NCBI GenBank assembly: GCA_002989075.1
Contig: PSQN01000003.1
Location: forward strand, 186,001 to 250,000
Source: Arthonia radiata
Lineage: Eukaryota; Ascomycota; Arthoniomycetes; Arthoniales; Arthoniaceae
Reading direction: 5' to 3'
DNA length: 64,000 bases
Shown: positions 51,305 to 60,321 of the stretch, piece by piece
Numbering within the stretch: position 1 is the first letter of the stretch
Layout of the letters: each line of letters begins with the position of its first letter
Translations under genes and position numbers: made by a program
Notes under the pieces: model-generated
What the model was told of the DNA's origin: nothing
The model's database searches: none
What the model saw: the letters and a program-made list of their open reading frames with translations, nothing else

Positions 51305-53605
51305 ATGAGTACAGCCCCCGAATTGACCTTTGAGTCAGCTCTCATGGCTCTCACCACCGAGTCCTCCCCGGAGAAGGACATCGACACAATGACCCAAGCC
51401 GAAATGCAAAAGGAGCACGCAGTACTGCGGAAGCACCTCAAAGGGATGGAAAAAGCCTTCAAAATTCAGCACGGCAGGGAAATATCCAATGCTGAGATCA
51501 AAACAATATCATACCTCCGAGGGAAACACTCCAGATACAATAAGCTCAAAGATAGGCTCGGCCGCCGCACATTGCCTGAGCTAGACCCATATGAAGAGAA
51601 GCGCAGACTGGCAGCGAAACGCAAGCGAGATGAGGAGCGTGATCGTGAACGGAGCAGAAAGCGGCGTCGCGACGAAGACAAGGAAAACCAAGCACCCCCT
51701 TCGTCTTCTTCACAAGGCTCCAGCGAAAAGAGACACAAGAAGCGTGATACAATCAATGGCCGCTTTCGGCCCAACAGCGTTTATCCCGAGAGACGTTGGC
51801 CTCAAGCCAACACAGTCACACATCACACCCCCAACAAAGACGCCCCTCGCGACGGGAAAGGTCGCTTCAAGTCGTCCGGCAGAGCACGCAGAGCACGAAC
51901 AGACAATGACCAGTTGGTACCGCAGTACGAAGGCGACAGCGATGCGGAGTATAGACCAGAGGCTGCAAGCACATTCGTTGCGGCTACTCCGAAGAGAAAT
52001 GGCCATGCCCTTGGCCTCTTCGATATGGACACGCCACAGTCCGTGCGACGCAGATGTGGGGACATGGAGCTGCGCGACAGGAACAAAGTGGGCAGCTACC
52101 GTGCTCAGACGCAGACCACGGATGGTAGCGAGCGCTTACCCACCTCGACTGGCGCAGCTGCCGTAAGAGTCATAGTGCCGTCCCGAGCGCACTCGGAAGA
52201 CCGCCTATTCAGTTCAAACATGACATTACCAATGACTATGTCCGAGGTCGCGGCTTCTACGCCCTCCAAGGATAGAGGCAAAGGTCGCGCATCCAACTTT
52301 CTTCCAGAAGCCACACCGTCCAACCCGCACCGGCACGGCAAGACTCCGCCAAGCACTGGCCGGAGATATGCACTTCAACAAGTGCTTAACGTCTCGCTGC
52401 CCTCTTACATGGCAAGCGTCAGTAAACGCAAGTATGACGTCGTCGACCTCACTGATGCCGGCATCGATCCCACCAAGTGTGGCATCGCAGCAGGCAGCAA
52501 AGGCATGCTGACACCGCGGTCGAAGCCGACCTCGTCGTCACCCTCGAAACCAGTCGCATGTGATGAATTCGAGACGCCATCCTTTCTTCGCACACAGCCT
52601 TTTAGAATCCCACGCCACTTCGACCTCGGTAGCGTCGTGGAAGACGAAGAACTCTCATCATCCGCACTACTCAACGCAGGCACACCGTCTAGGCCTCGCT
52701 CAAAGTCAATGTCAGCACGCCTATCCACCAGCTTTGCTGCAAACTTCAAGCCTGGCAAGCTGCGCCCTACGAAGAGTTTCACACAACTTTGGCGTGAGGC
52801 TGATGGCCGCGCCGATGACGAACTAGATGAGCAGGAAGCGGCCATGGACGAGTACATGGCCGAGCAGGACGCTCTTACATTCAACGACACGGAACATGAA
52901 GAAGAAGAAGCAGCCCAAGGTAGCAGCGGCAACCCCTTCAATCGCAGGAAAGCGCCGAAACGACAAACGCGAAAGTCGAACCTCAAGCCAAAGCCCGCTG
53001 TAGCGCATAATGTGCGGGCTCAAACTACCGCAGACGATGACGGCGACGAGAGCGGAACCTTCACGTTTCATGGCAGCGTTGAGGAAGATGAATCGAAAAG
53101 CAAGGTGAGCACAGGCAAGGTCCGAGGCGAGCCCGAAAGAAAGCGAAGGCGAAGCCCAGCGCCGACGGTGGACTCATGTCGTGTTGCGAAGCAAAGCGTT
53201 GAGACAGCTTCGATATTGCCAGGGTTTGACGACATCGAGCAGGCGGAGAGCAGCACGACGCAGCAGGATCGAGCCAACAAGAGGGCTATGTTGGAAGCCA
53301 TGCGACAGGAGCTGGACCAGCTCTCTGAGGATGAGCTGTTCATGGCGAACAAGCCATCCTCGTCTACCGCCCACGAGCCCAAGACAAAGAAAATGACCAA
53401 ACAGCGCAACCAATTCGGCGCAGTCATCGGCGGCAACGTCGAGAAAGCTGCAGACAAGACGAAACACCACCTCGCCACGAACTTCCAGAGGCACAAGAAT
53501 TTGAGCCGAGGCGAGGGCAAAAAGAAGATGGAGCAGAAGAAGAGGGCGAGGGAACGGAAGAGAGGGGAGAAGCCGGTGTATATGCATGGGCAGAAGGTGA
53601 GGTGA
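51305..53605 (+). CDS. SLD2: SLD2/DRC1-type DNA replication regulator
   Basis: Single-exon gene for 766 aa. In yeast, CDK-phosphorylated Sld2 binds the BRCT repeats of Dpb11 and helps bring GINS and Pol epsilon to origins. Residues about 28-88 look like the conserved Sld2/RecQL4 N-terminal domain: a leucine-rich helix (LRKHLKGMEKAF), then a basic helix ending in YNKLKDRLG. A Lys/Arg-rich stretch (105-122) could be a nuclear signal. The centre is long, disordered and rich in SP/TP sites (for example THHTPNK, ATPKR, LTPRSK, ETPSF), as expected of a CDK substrate, and includes GLFD- and FETPSFLR-like patches typical of fungal Sld2. The C-terminal 50 residues are very basic. I chose Met 51305: the in-frame Met at 51191 would add 38 mostly hydrophobic residues unsuited to a nuclear protein and lies only about 20 bp after the MCB boxes. 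Confidence 0.82.
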   Translation: MSTAPELTFESALMALTTESSPEKDIDTMTQAEMQKEHAVLRKHLKGMEKAFKIQHGREISNAEIKTISYLRGKHSRYNKLKDRLGRRTLPELDPYEEKRRLAAKRKRDEERDRERSRKRRRDEDKENQAPPSSSSQGSSEKRHKKRDTINGRFRPNSVYPERRWPQANTVTHHTPNKDAPRDGKGRFKSSGRARRARTDNDQLVPQYEGDSDAEYRPEAASTFVAATPKRNGHALGLFDMDTPQSVRRRCGDMELRDRNKVGSYRAQTQTTDGSERLPTSTGAAAVRVIVPSRAHSEDRLFSSNMTLPMTMSEVAASTPSKDRGKGRASNFLPEATPSNPHRHGKTPPSTGRRYALQQVLNVSLPSYMASVSKRKYDVVDLTDAGIDPTKCGIAAGSKGMLTPRSKPTSSSPSKPVACDEFETPSFLRTQPFRIPRHFDLGSVVEDEELSSSALLNAGTPSRPRSKSMSARLSTSFAANFKPGKLRPTKSFTQLWREADGRADDELDEQEAAMDEYMAEQDALTFNDTEHEEEEAAQGSSGNPFNRRKAPKRQTRKSNLKPKPAVAHNVRAQTTADDDGDESGTFTFHGSVEEDESKSKVSTGKVRGEPERKRRRSPAPTVDSCRVAKQSVETASILPGFDDIEQAESSTTQQDRANKRAMLEAMRQELDQLSEDELFMANKPSSSTAHEPKTKKMTKQRNQFGAVIGGNVEKAADKTKHHLATNFQRHKNLSRGEGKKKMEQKKRARERKRGEKPVYMHGQKVR

Positions 53606-54676
53606 GTCTGCTTCATTTTGTGGTATCCAAACCCTCCAGGTGCTGGTAGGCGCACCACATGATGGTGTCGTGGGATCGACTGGTGAATGGTGTTGACTGC
53701 TCTCAGAACTGAGCCTGTCGAAGACACGGGGACACGAGAGTCTCCGTATCCAAGGAGGGGTTGCGGCAAGCGGTAAAAGGATGGAATTGATGCTGTCGTT
53801 GTCAGAGGGATCGTGTCAGTGCGAATGTGCCTTGCGGTGTTTGAATGTCAGAGTCCTGTCGTACCGGTCGCGAAGTTGGATCAAATGGTCGGACGTGCGT
53901 GAGCGGTGGTGCGGTCATGTATGATAAGGTGTAGTGCAGATTGTACGTTCCAGGTCATACACACACATATAGCTATAGCGAAAGCGATGTTGCTTCCGAT
54001 AATGTATCCCTTTGCTTACGACACACACAACAAAACGTCGTGACTATCGCTTGTTGTCAGTATCTTACGACGCCGCCCTTTGCCCGCTTTGCTCGGCATA
54101 TTGTGCGCGCAACAAAGTACGACCATCAAGCATCTTATTCCAGGGCGGGAGAGTATGCTATTACTCAAGATAGAACATCGCTAGTAGATTGTTGCAGGAA
54201 CCTGCGTCCAAGCATACTTTTCTCTGCTGGCGGGTTTTACTCCTCACTAGCAGCCTGCGCACAGCAACTGAAACCTAACATATGCCCAAATCAAGCCCAT
54301 TCCGCGACACCTCCCATGAAGGCGCAAGTCTTGGCGCTGTGAAGTGAGACGAAAGCTGTCAGGTGATCAGACAGGGGGTCTTGGCGGGCCCCTGAATCAA
54401 TCTCACGTCCCGAAATAGTAACTTCATCTCGTCTGACGACCACTTCGCACGTGAGACGGAATGATAGCCACACTTCCGACTTGTGATTTCTCATCTCACG
54501 AAACTAGCGAATACACGTGCAGACGACGGATAACGACACTATACGAAGCACCACGATGTTCCAAAAACACATCGCTGTAAAAGGCAGATATTGTTCGCCA
54601 ATCTGACACCGACCACCACTGCAACCATCCCATCCATCACCCCCACCAACGACAGTCCACCACCACCCAACCCAAA
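53606..54676. other. Intergenic region with presumed allantoinase promoter
   Basis: About 1.07 kb without a convincing gene; an open frame at 53941-54342 has no coding character. HGATAR sites, the target of AreA/Nit2 nitrogen regulators, occur at 53997-54002, 54044-54049 (minus strand), 54168-54173 and 54462-54467, roughly the number expected by chance. A CCAAT sequence is at about 54597. The 75 bp before the allantoinase start are C-rich with short CACC runs. Confidence 0.45.
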
Positions 54677-56299
54677 ATGCCACCACCAGACTACCTCCTC
54701 CTCCCCGACATCGAATACCTCACCGTCATAACCTCCACCCGCGTTGTCCTCCCCACCTCTATACAACCAGCAACCCTCGTCCTCTCCCCCGGCTCCGGCA
54801 CAATCCTCGACGTCTACCCAGACTGGCACAGCACCGCCGCCGACTTCCGCTCCCACCCCCGCGTCTCGCACGTCGACTTCGCTCCCTTCATAATCCTGCC
54901 CGGCCTCGTCGACGCGCACGTCCACCTGAACGAACCCGGCCCCCGCACGGAATGGGAGGGCTTCGACAGCGGCACGCGCGCCGCCATAGCCGGGGGCGTG
55001 ACGACCCTGATGGACATGCCGCTGAACTCCATCCCGCCCACGGTGTCGGTCGCAGCGCTGCAGAAGAAGCTAGACGCCGCGCGGGGGCGGGTATGGTGCG
55101 ACGTGGGCTTCTACGGGGGCGTGGTGCCGGATAACGCGGGGATGGGGGAGCTGAAGCGGATGGTGCAGGCGGGGGCGCGGGGGTTCAAGGGGTTTCTGTG
55201 TGAGAGCGGGGTGCCGGAGTTTGGGGCTGTGGATGAACGGGACGTGCAGAGTGCGATGGGGGAGTTGGCGGGGGAGGGGGTAGTGATGATGTTTCATGCG
55301 GAGGCGGAGGAGAGGAGGAGGGGTGGGAGTGGGAGGGGTAGTGTTAGTATGGGTGAGCGGGGGAGGGGGAGTGTCAGTGAGAGGGGGAGGGGGGGTGTGA
55401 GTGAGCAGGGGAGTGTGAGAGGGAGTGTGAGTGAAAGGGGAGGCCAGGGTCAAGTAATGGGCAGTCAGGAAGGGGCGGGGAAGGAGAAGTACGCGACCTT
55501 CCTCGAGAGTCGACCCCCGGAGATGGAAAAGCGCGCGATCCAGCAGATCTTGGAGCACGCGCCGTTCGTGCCGGATTTGAGACTGCATATCGTGCATTTG
55601 TCCGCGGCGGAGAGTATTCCTCTGTTAAGAGCGGCGCGGGATATGGGTCTGAAGGTGACAGCGGAGACCTGCCATCATTACCTCGCGTTCGCGGCCGAGG
55701 AGATCCAAGACGGGGACGCGAGATTCAAGTGCTGTCCACCCATCCGGTCGAAGCGGAACCAGGAAGCGCTGTGGGAGGAGCTACTAAGAAAGGACAGCGT
55801 GATTCAAACGATCGTGTCGGATCATTCGCCGTGTACGGCGGACTTGAAACTCTTACCGCCGTTGATTCCAGGATCCAAGACGCGGCTTGATTCAACAGAC
55901 GAGGACATTGGCAACTTCACAAAGGCGTGGGGTGGGATATCCAGTCTCGGCCTCAGTCTCCCAATCTTGCACACGGCGATGCTGAAACGAGGAGATTTCG
56001 ACCTCGTGGACATCGCGCGGTGGTGCGCAGAGAATACCGCGGCGCAGGTGGGACTGAGTGAGCGTAAAGGGCGGCTAGAGAGGGGACTGGATGCGGATTT
56101 CTGCGTGTTCGATGATTCGAAAGAGTTCCTGGTGCGGATGGAGCAGATGCGGTGGCGGAATCAGTGTTCGCCTTATGAGGGACGGCTGATGAAGGGGTTG
56201 GTGCGAGAGACGTGGTTGGCGGGGAAGAGGGTTTTTTCCGTGGGGAGTGGGTTTGAGGGGAGGGCGGCGGGGAGACTGTTGGTGGAACCGAAGACGTGA
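54677..56299 (+). CDS. DAL1: Allantoinase
   Basis: Single-exon gene for 540 aa; hydrolyses (S)-allantoin to allantoate (EC 3.5.2.5) in purine breakdown, letting the fungus use purines as nitrogen. It belongs to the cyclic amidohydrolase superfamily with a binuclear metal centre. The expected ligands are visible: H81 and H83 in DAHVHLNEPG, K171 in GFKGF (the lysine normally carboxylated), H207 in MMFHAE, H307 in HIVHLSAAE, and D382 in SDHSP; the TCHHYL motif (331-336) is also typical. Residues about 212-262 are a Gly/Arg/Ser/Glu-rich repeat that I would not expect in this family, placed right after the H207 loop. The rest is complete, and length is otherwise normal once about 50 extra residues are removed. 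DAL1 is the yeast gene name; the neighbours give no further purine genes. Confidence 0.93.
   Translation: MPPPDYLLLPDIEYLTVITSTRVVLPTSIQPATLVLSPGSGTILDVYPDWHSTAADFRSHPRVSHVDFAPFIILPGLVDAHVHLNEPGPRTEWEGFDSGTRAAIAGGVTTLMDMPLNSIPPTVSVAALQKKLDAARGRVWCDVGFYGGVVPDNAGMGELKRMVQAGARGFKGFLCESGVPEFGAVDERDVQSAMGELAGEGVVMMFHAEAEERRRGGSGRGSVSMGERGRGSVSERGRGGVSEQGSVRGSVSERGGQGQVMGSQEGAGKEKYATFLESRPPEMEKRAIQQILEHAPFVPDLRLHIVHLSAAESIPLLRAARDMGLKVTAETCHHYLAFAAEEIQDGDARFKCCPPIRSKRNQEALWEELLRKDSVIQTIVSDHSPCTADLKLLPPLIPGSKTRLDSTDEDIGNFTKAWGGISSLGLSLPILHTAMLKRGDFDLVDIARWCAENTAAQVGLSERKGRLERGLDADFCVFDDSKEFLVRMEQMRWRNQCSPYEGRLMKGLVRETWLAGKRVFSVGSGFEGRAAGRLLVEPKT
55312..55450 (+). repeat. G-rich imperfect repeat inside the allantoinase gene
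   Basis: About 140 bp of nearly pure purine/G-rich coding strand built from variants of GGGGGAGTGTNAGTGAG, encoding repeated Gly-Arg-Gly-Ser-Val-Ser-Glu units (residues about 212-257). Runs of four to seven G are frequent. It stays in frame throughout. Confidence 0.8.
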
Positions 56300-56526
56300 G
56301 CGAAGACTTCTTGCTGGGTGAGCCGGTGAGCCGTTACGGAGCTGGAAGAAGAGCTGCGAATACATGACAGGATGTGTCAGTACCGTGGCGTTGTCGCATT
56401 GGAATGCTCCAAGAAACAACATTCTCACTATGGCTGCTGAGATTCGACCTTAGACCTGATCAGATGTCGACATTTCATGACCAGCACCTCTCACGGTTCA
56501 TGAAAACAGTGCGGCAATTCCTCCAC

Positions 56527-56907
56527 TCAAGATTGTTCCCACGGCGCAACGATATCCGTCTGGACACCATGGCGCGTGAGCCAATGCCTCACGTCCCGCC
56601 AGATCCTCCTGCCTTGCTCGGTCTCCCCCAACAAGACAGTGTGCTCTCGCAATATCTCCAGCATCATGCGCGCAATGATGCGCAATGCCTCCGCCCGCGG
56701 TGCAGTCACGGGAACCCTGAAATCTCGCATAGACTGGTTTGTCTCGCCGGACAGCCACCGCCGCTCTCTTGGATCGGTGGAACGCTCACGCTGCCAGTTC
56801 GCCGTTACCTGGTGACAGCTCACTTCGTTCGGTGTGGGCTGTTCGGCATCGCGGATGAGGTCGTATGACAAGCTGAGAGCGTTGTACATCTCGTCTACGA
56901 TGGACAT
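56527..56907 (-). CDS. Small hypothetical protein, array member P0 (minus strand)
   Basis: Intronless frame for 126 aa, convergent with allantoinase. I place it in the array family: its start IVDEMYNALSLSYD lines up with VIEEIYDYLISTYN of P6 and IVREIYLYFLSSY of P5; a Trp follows (RRWL); and a final helix EALRIIARMMLEILRE matches the IEVLDLLHKVIP helix, with IWRDVRHWL facing P6 IWHGLPAEI. No signal peptide or membrane segment. Function unknown. A canonical-looking intron (56895-56943) could instead join a six-codon upstream exon starting at 56962, but that would drop the conserved Ile-Val-Asp start, so I prefer the unspliced form. Confidence 0.6.
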   Translation of the reverse strand: MSIVDEMYNALSLSYDLIRDAEQPTPNEVSCHQVTANWQRERSTDPRERRWLSGETNQSMRDFRVPVTAPRAEALRIIARMMLEILREHTVLLGETEQGRRIWRDVRHWLTRHGVQTDIVAPWEQS

Positions 56908-57346
56908 TAGCAGAGCGCATGCAGCAGCTGAAAAGTCTCTTACAGATGGTATTTGGCGTCATGGTCGCCGGAGCTGGAACGGCTGCGTATCTCCATTAGC
57001 AAATTGACCAGACACTTTCTCGACGCAACTTATCGCTCGAATCTGGGGCTTCGTTCATTGTGCAAGAGCAGCTACAGTGTTCCAATGGGTGTCTGATACG
57101 ATTTGAATTGAGCGACGCCGGAACTTTGCTCAATTTTGAGAAGATTTCGAAATGAAACGAGATTCAAGCGGCTGCTCAAATAGCACGGGCAGTTTGTTGT
57201 CAGCCTGGAGATGTGACGCAATCAAAGAGACGGCGTTTGCCGCCCTAATCCTGTTATGGGGTTTGCTCGCCTTGGCGTCACCCCGGGATCGCCTTTTCTC
57301 ACACCGTCTGTCTACACAATGAACAACAGCAAACACGAGCATCACA
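56908..57346. other. Intergenic region between divergent array genes P0 and P1
   Basis: Shared upstream space of P0 (minus) and P1 (plus). It has TGACGCAA at 57214-57221, a one-base variant of the TGACGTA motif of the other members, 133 bp before the P1 start. No other gene is supported; a minus-strand frame at 57130-57345 shows no resemblance to the family. Confidence 0.4.
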
Positions 57347-58199
57347 ATGGCCTCTCAATTTCCTTCAAACGAAGCTGAAGTACCGGCGGTAAGCAAATCT
57401 GATTGTATCTGGCTTATGACTAGATCACTCATGCGCGCTGTAGATGCTGTCGAACTCGGGCGCCTCTACGATGCCTGCTCCTGTGGAGAACAACGATCTA
57501 TCGGACCCTCTGTCGTTCTGCACACTTCGTAAAATTATGGAGGATGTCCCGGAGAACAGGGGTATTCGTCGAAGAATAATCCTTATGAAGAGGGTGAGCA
57601 GATCAACACCGGCTCCGTCCCCACTAATCCTAAATTTCACAGGGCTTCCCAGTTACTTACGAACCGCCACCACCGCCTCCAAGTCCTGCTACAATTGAGG
57701 TCTACACCCAACTCACTTCTTTGGCGCAGCTGTTGATCTCGCAGTGGGAGCAGAACCGCGACAAGTGGAACGAATACGCGCGGACCGCCGATGTTATGAG
57801 ATCCACGGACTCGGATGAAGAATCCGAAAAAGATCCATATATCTGGCTTATAGGCGAGTGGACGTGGAACGAGAGATGTGCACATTATGGCGAGAACTAC
57901 CGTACGTCTTCGAATCAACACTTTTCTTATTCAACTTTGGATCGCTACAATTCTGAATTTGCCCTCACAGTGCCATAGGCTGACGCTGATCTACAGCCGA
58001 GAGGATCAAAGCCTGCCTAGTCATCGAGCAGATGTTGAGCGCCCTGATGTACGAGAATCCATCCATGCGCTCTAAGAATGCGGATCTTAAGGCGCTCATC
58101 GAGAGACTGAGCTCCGTCCGAATTAACATGAAGGGGTCCGATCAGTTGTCGTATCTGCAGAATCGGGGATGGGATACATTCTCTATAGATCGCTCATAG
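57347..58199 (+). CDS. Small hypothetical protein, array member P1 (four exons)
   Basis: Predicted exons 57347-57388, 57444-57593, 57643-57901 and 57997-58199; 217 aa. All introns have GT..AG ends (55, 49 and 95 bp; phases 0, 0, 1) and the spliced frame stays open to TAG. Exon 1 codes 14 residues (MASQFPSNEAEVPA), as in P5-P7. Exon 2 (50 residues) has no counterpart in the other members. Exon 3 carries a proline run, the first conserved helix (IEVYTQLTSLAQLL) and a Trp/Cys pair near its end; exon 4 starts with the last conserved helix (IKACLVIEQMLSAL.YENP). No known domain recognised, no secretion signal. Longest member of the array. Confidence 0.7.
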
Positions 58200-58593
58200 A
58201 GAGTTCCAGCGAAGGCTCATGTAGCTTCTGGAATGAATGCGCCCTCATTCATGCGATTGAGCTGGCGTTGTAGCAATCAACATCGATTAGAGAGTCTCTC
58301 AACGGCTTTGTTTGCTGTCACGGTGCAAACTTACTCACTTGCCTGTCCTGTTGTTTGCGATTCGAGCCCGGCACAACCTAGCCAAGCCATGCTTCCTGAT
58401 TGACAATCTAGTTCCAGATCCATTCAAAAGTCAACCCTCAACCCCTATCCACAGCATCTTCCAACCCAATTGGCGCCGCTGAAACAGCCGGGAAATCAAC
58501 TGAAGCACCGCTGGTGAGAAGACTGCAGCTTTTTCTCCCCAAGTCAATGGCTGATCCTTGCTGTAGCCTACCGCATTTGAAAGTCATACGACA
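58200..58593 (+). promoter_or_regulatory. P2 upstream region with relic first exon and leader intron
   Basis: The 394 bp before the P2 start hold a stretch matching the end of the P3 first exon (coding ..EAPL against ..KAPA), then a GT..AG intron at 58514-58566 of exactly the 53-bp P3 intron length. The frame joined to it has a stop upstream and no ATG between, so this exon is probably now 5' untranslated. TGACGTA is absent here. Confidence 0.6.
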
Positions 58594-59081
58594 ATGCCAG
58601 CTGCAGAGCCCAATCGATCTTCGACCCCAGCATCCGCGATTACGATCGAACAAGCCTGCAATCACATCACGAACGTCGTTGATGCAATCGTTCTCGCAGC
58701 TATTGCCGAGGATTTTGTCTACGAGAACCTCCTTGCGACCTTCAGACGTCGTGCGAACGCTTGCTTCGAACGCACAGGCCATACATGGACTATAGATGCC
58801 GCCACTGAGTGCGTTGTGCTCTTGCATGCGGTAACCCACAGGGTCAGCCCATCTGTGTGCAGTAATTATGCCGGTAAGACCTCGTCAGAACATTTTCAAC
58901 AGACGGCGCTAACACATTGACAGCCGAGATCGTAATCCTGTTCGAAGCGCTGGAGCAGATGATCGGAGACCTTGTCCAAGAGATCCCTGATGGGGAAGAG
59001 AACGAAAGCGTGGTAGATTTCAAGAACGCCTTGGCGGCTGTTCAGGAAGCGATGCGCCCGTACACCAACCTGTCTTTGTAG
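58594..59081 (+). CDS. Small hypothetical protein, array member P2
   Basis: Exons 58594-58873 and 58924-59081, joined across a 50-bp phase-1 GT..AG intron; 145 aa. The start ATG sits in ACGACAATG, the same position as an internal Met codon of P3 (59481), and the codons just before it also match P3, so P2 is a P3-like gene shortened at its N terminus. Conserved features: first helix IEQACNHITNVVDAIV, a Trp followed by the ECVVLLHAV helix (P3 has ECVSLLHEV), and after the intron AEIVILFEALEQMIGDLVQEIP. Not secreted by sequence; function unknown. Confidence 0.7.
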
Positions 59082-59247
59082 GCAAACGCCTCATGGAGAC
59101 TGATGATGTCTGAAATTGACAGTGGCTCATAATAACATGATTTTCTTGAGAACGCCTTATGATGCCAACATCTGCTTGTGTTATCAGTCCGTGTTTGCAA
59201 ACACCATCGCTTGACCCGCTTCAATGTTTGCTAAGTCCGATTATGGA

Positions 59248-59256
59248 TGACGTAGC
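59248..59256 (+). promoter_or_regulatory. TGACGTAGC box upstream of P3
   Basis: Exact 9-mer 87 bp before the P3 start, shared with P4 and P5. TGACGTA is the half of the CRE/ATF bZIP site (TGACGTCA) with an altered end; binding by a bZIP factor is inferred. Confidence 0.55.
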
Positions 59257-59334
59257 AAATACACATTACTGAACACCTGTCAATATCTCATTCTTTCGAT
59301 TTCAGAGCACCTTCATCCTCTTGCTACAGCAAAC

Positions 59335-60006
59335 ATGGGCTTATCCATGTCCTCCGAAAAGACCTCCTTACCAGACAAAGCACCGGCGGTAAGTGGAACT
59401 ACAGCGTTTCAACTGCTGCTGTCTACTGACCCATGCTCTAGCCTAACGCATCTGAAGGCTCACATTCATTACGAACGACAATGTTAGCTACAGACACCAA
59501 CGCAGGTGCAAACCCAGTCGCAAGCTCAGCAACAGCTCCACCTTCAACCCTGTCAACAACCATCAAACAGATCTGCGACCACGTCATTCATCTTGCAGAT
59601 GCACACCTCGCCTCTGCTCCGGCTTCCGATCACAAGTCCGTTGGGCAAGACACCAGGACGCTTAGAATTCGCGCCGAGGCTTGCATTCGAGAGGCAGACC
59701 AGGCTTGGAGCTACCGTCGCATCGCGGAGTGCGTCTCGCTCTTGCACGAAGTCTGGCAATGTTCGGGTCCATCAGCGCGTGCGGGCTGCATCGGTAGGTG
59801 GCTTTTGATGGGTTTCCTCGCTTAACAACGCTGATGCACCAATAGGAGACCTCGAGGTCTTGACCGAAGCGCTGCGTCAACAGATTCGCCGCGCCGTGGT
59901 TGAAGAGCATCCTAATATCGAGGACCTTGAACACATTCGTGGGATGCAAAATGCTTTGCTGTCCATCACCGGCCCCGTGGATCCTTCAACCCGTCGACTT
60001 CAGTAG
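59335..60006 (+). CDS. Small hypothetical protein, array member P3
   Basis: Exons 59335-59388, 59442-59793 and 59846-60006; 188 aa. Introns are 53 bp (phase 0) and 52 bp (phase 1), both GT..AG. Exon 1 is slightly longer than in its relatives, 18 codons (MGLSMSSEKTSLPDKAPA). The protein has a low-complexity Ala/Thr/Ser N-terminal part, then IKQICDHVIHLADAHL, a Trp and the AECVSLLHEV helix, and after the last intron GDLEVLTEALRQQIRRAVVEEHP. Closest relative in the window is P2. No domain recognised; soluble and helical by composition. Confidence 0.72.
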
Positions 60007-60321
60007 ACAACGTTTCAGCGAAGGCAAGTGTGGCCATTGGGATGGTGACGACGTGTAATCATACCATTTTCCTGGCTTTGTAGACATCGGAAACCAGATC
60101 AACCGAGAACGCGGTGCTCTTCTGGGGCGTGCTTGAATATTATGTATTGCGGCAGGGTTTATGATATCCTGGTGCTTGTTTACATGAGGCTCAGTGACGT
60201 AGCGCTTTTTGATTGCCCTTGGCAGTTTGCTTCTTTTGGGTGCCGAACCTTCCACTATTTACGTCGACAGTTCTCTCTCCCTCTCGGAAACCTTTTCTTT
60301 ACCCCACCCACCTCATCTATC
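60007..60321. other. P3-P4 intergenic region with TGACGTAGC box
   Basis: 315 bp between stop and start. TGACGTAGC lies at 60195-60203, 127 bp before the P4 start. CTATTTAC near 60256 is the best TATA-like sequence, and the 60 bp before the ATG are rich in CT and CCAC runs. No other gene seen. Confidence 0.5.

Noticed and set aside
50920-51462. 180-codon minus-strand frame across the SLD2-like promoter
   Set aside because: It overlaps the promoter and 5' end of the SLD2-like gene, has no family resemblance and no promoter of its own; best read as a shadow.
53068-53769. 233-codon and other minus-strand frames inside the SLD2-like gene
   Set aside because: Antisense to a well-supported long coding frame; Ser/Leu-rich composition is that expected from reversed Glu/Lys/Ser codons.
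53941-54342. 133-codon plus-strand frame between SLD2 and allantoinase
   Set aside because: No recognisable domain, unremarkable composition and no clear promoter or intron signals; left as intergenic.
53997-54533. Cluster of GATA sites as proof of nitrogen regulation of allantoinase
   Set aside because: Four HGATAR matches in about 1 kb on two strands are close to chance, so they support but do not show AreA-type control.
55070-55597. 175-codon minus-strand frame rich in Pro, Thr and His inside allantoinase
   Set aside because: It is the reverse of the G-rich repeat and catalytic region of allantoinase; no independent support.
56895-56962. 49-bp canonical-looking intron joining a six-codon exon to P0
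   Set aside because: Splicing it would remove the Ile-Val-Asp-Glu start that aligns with P5 and P6, so the unspliced start at 56907 is preferred, though not excluded.
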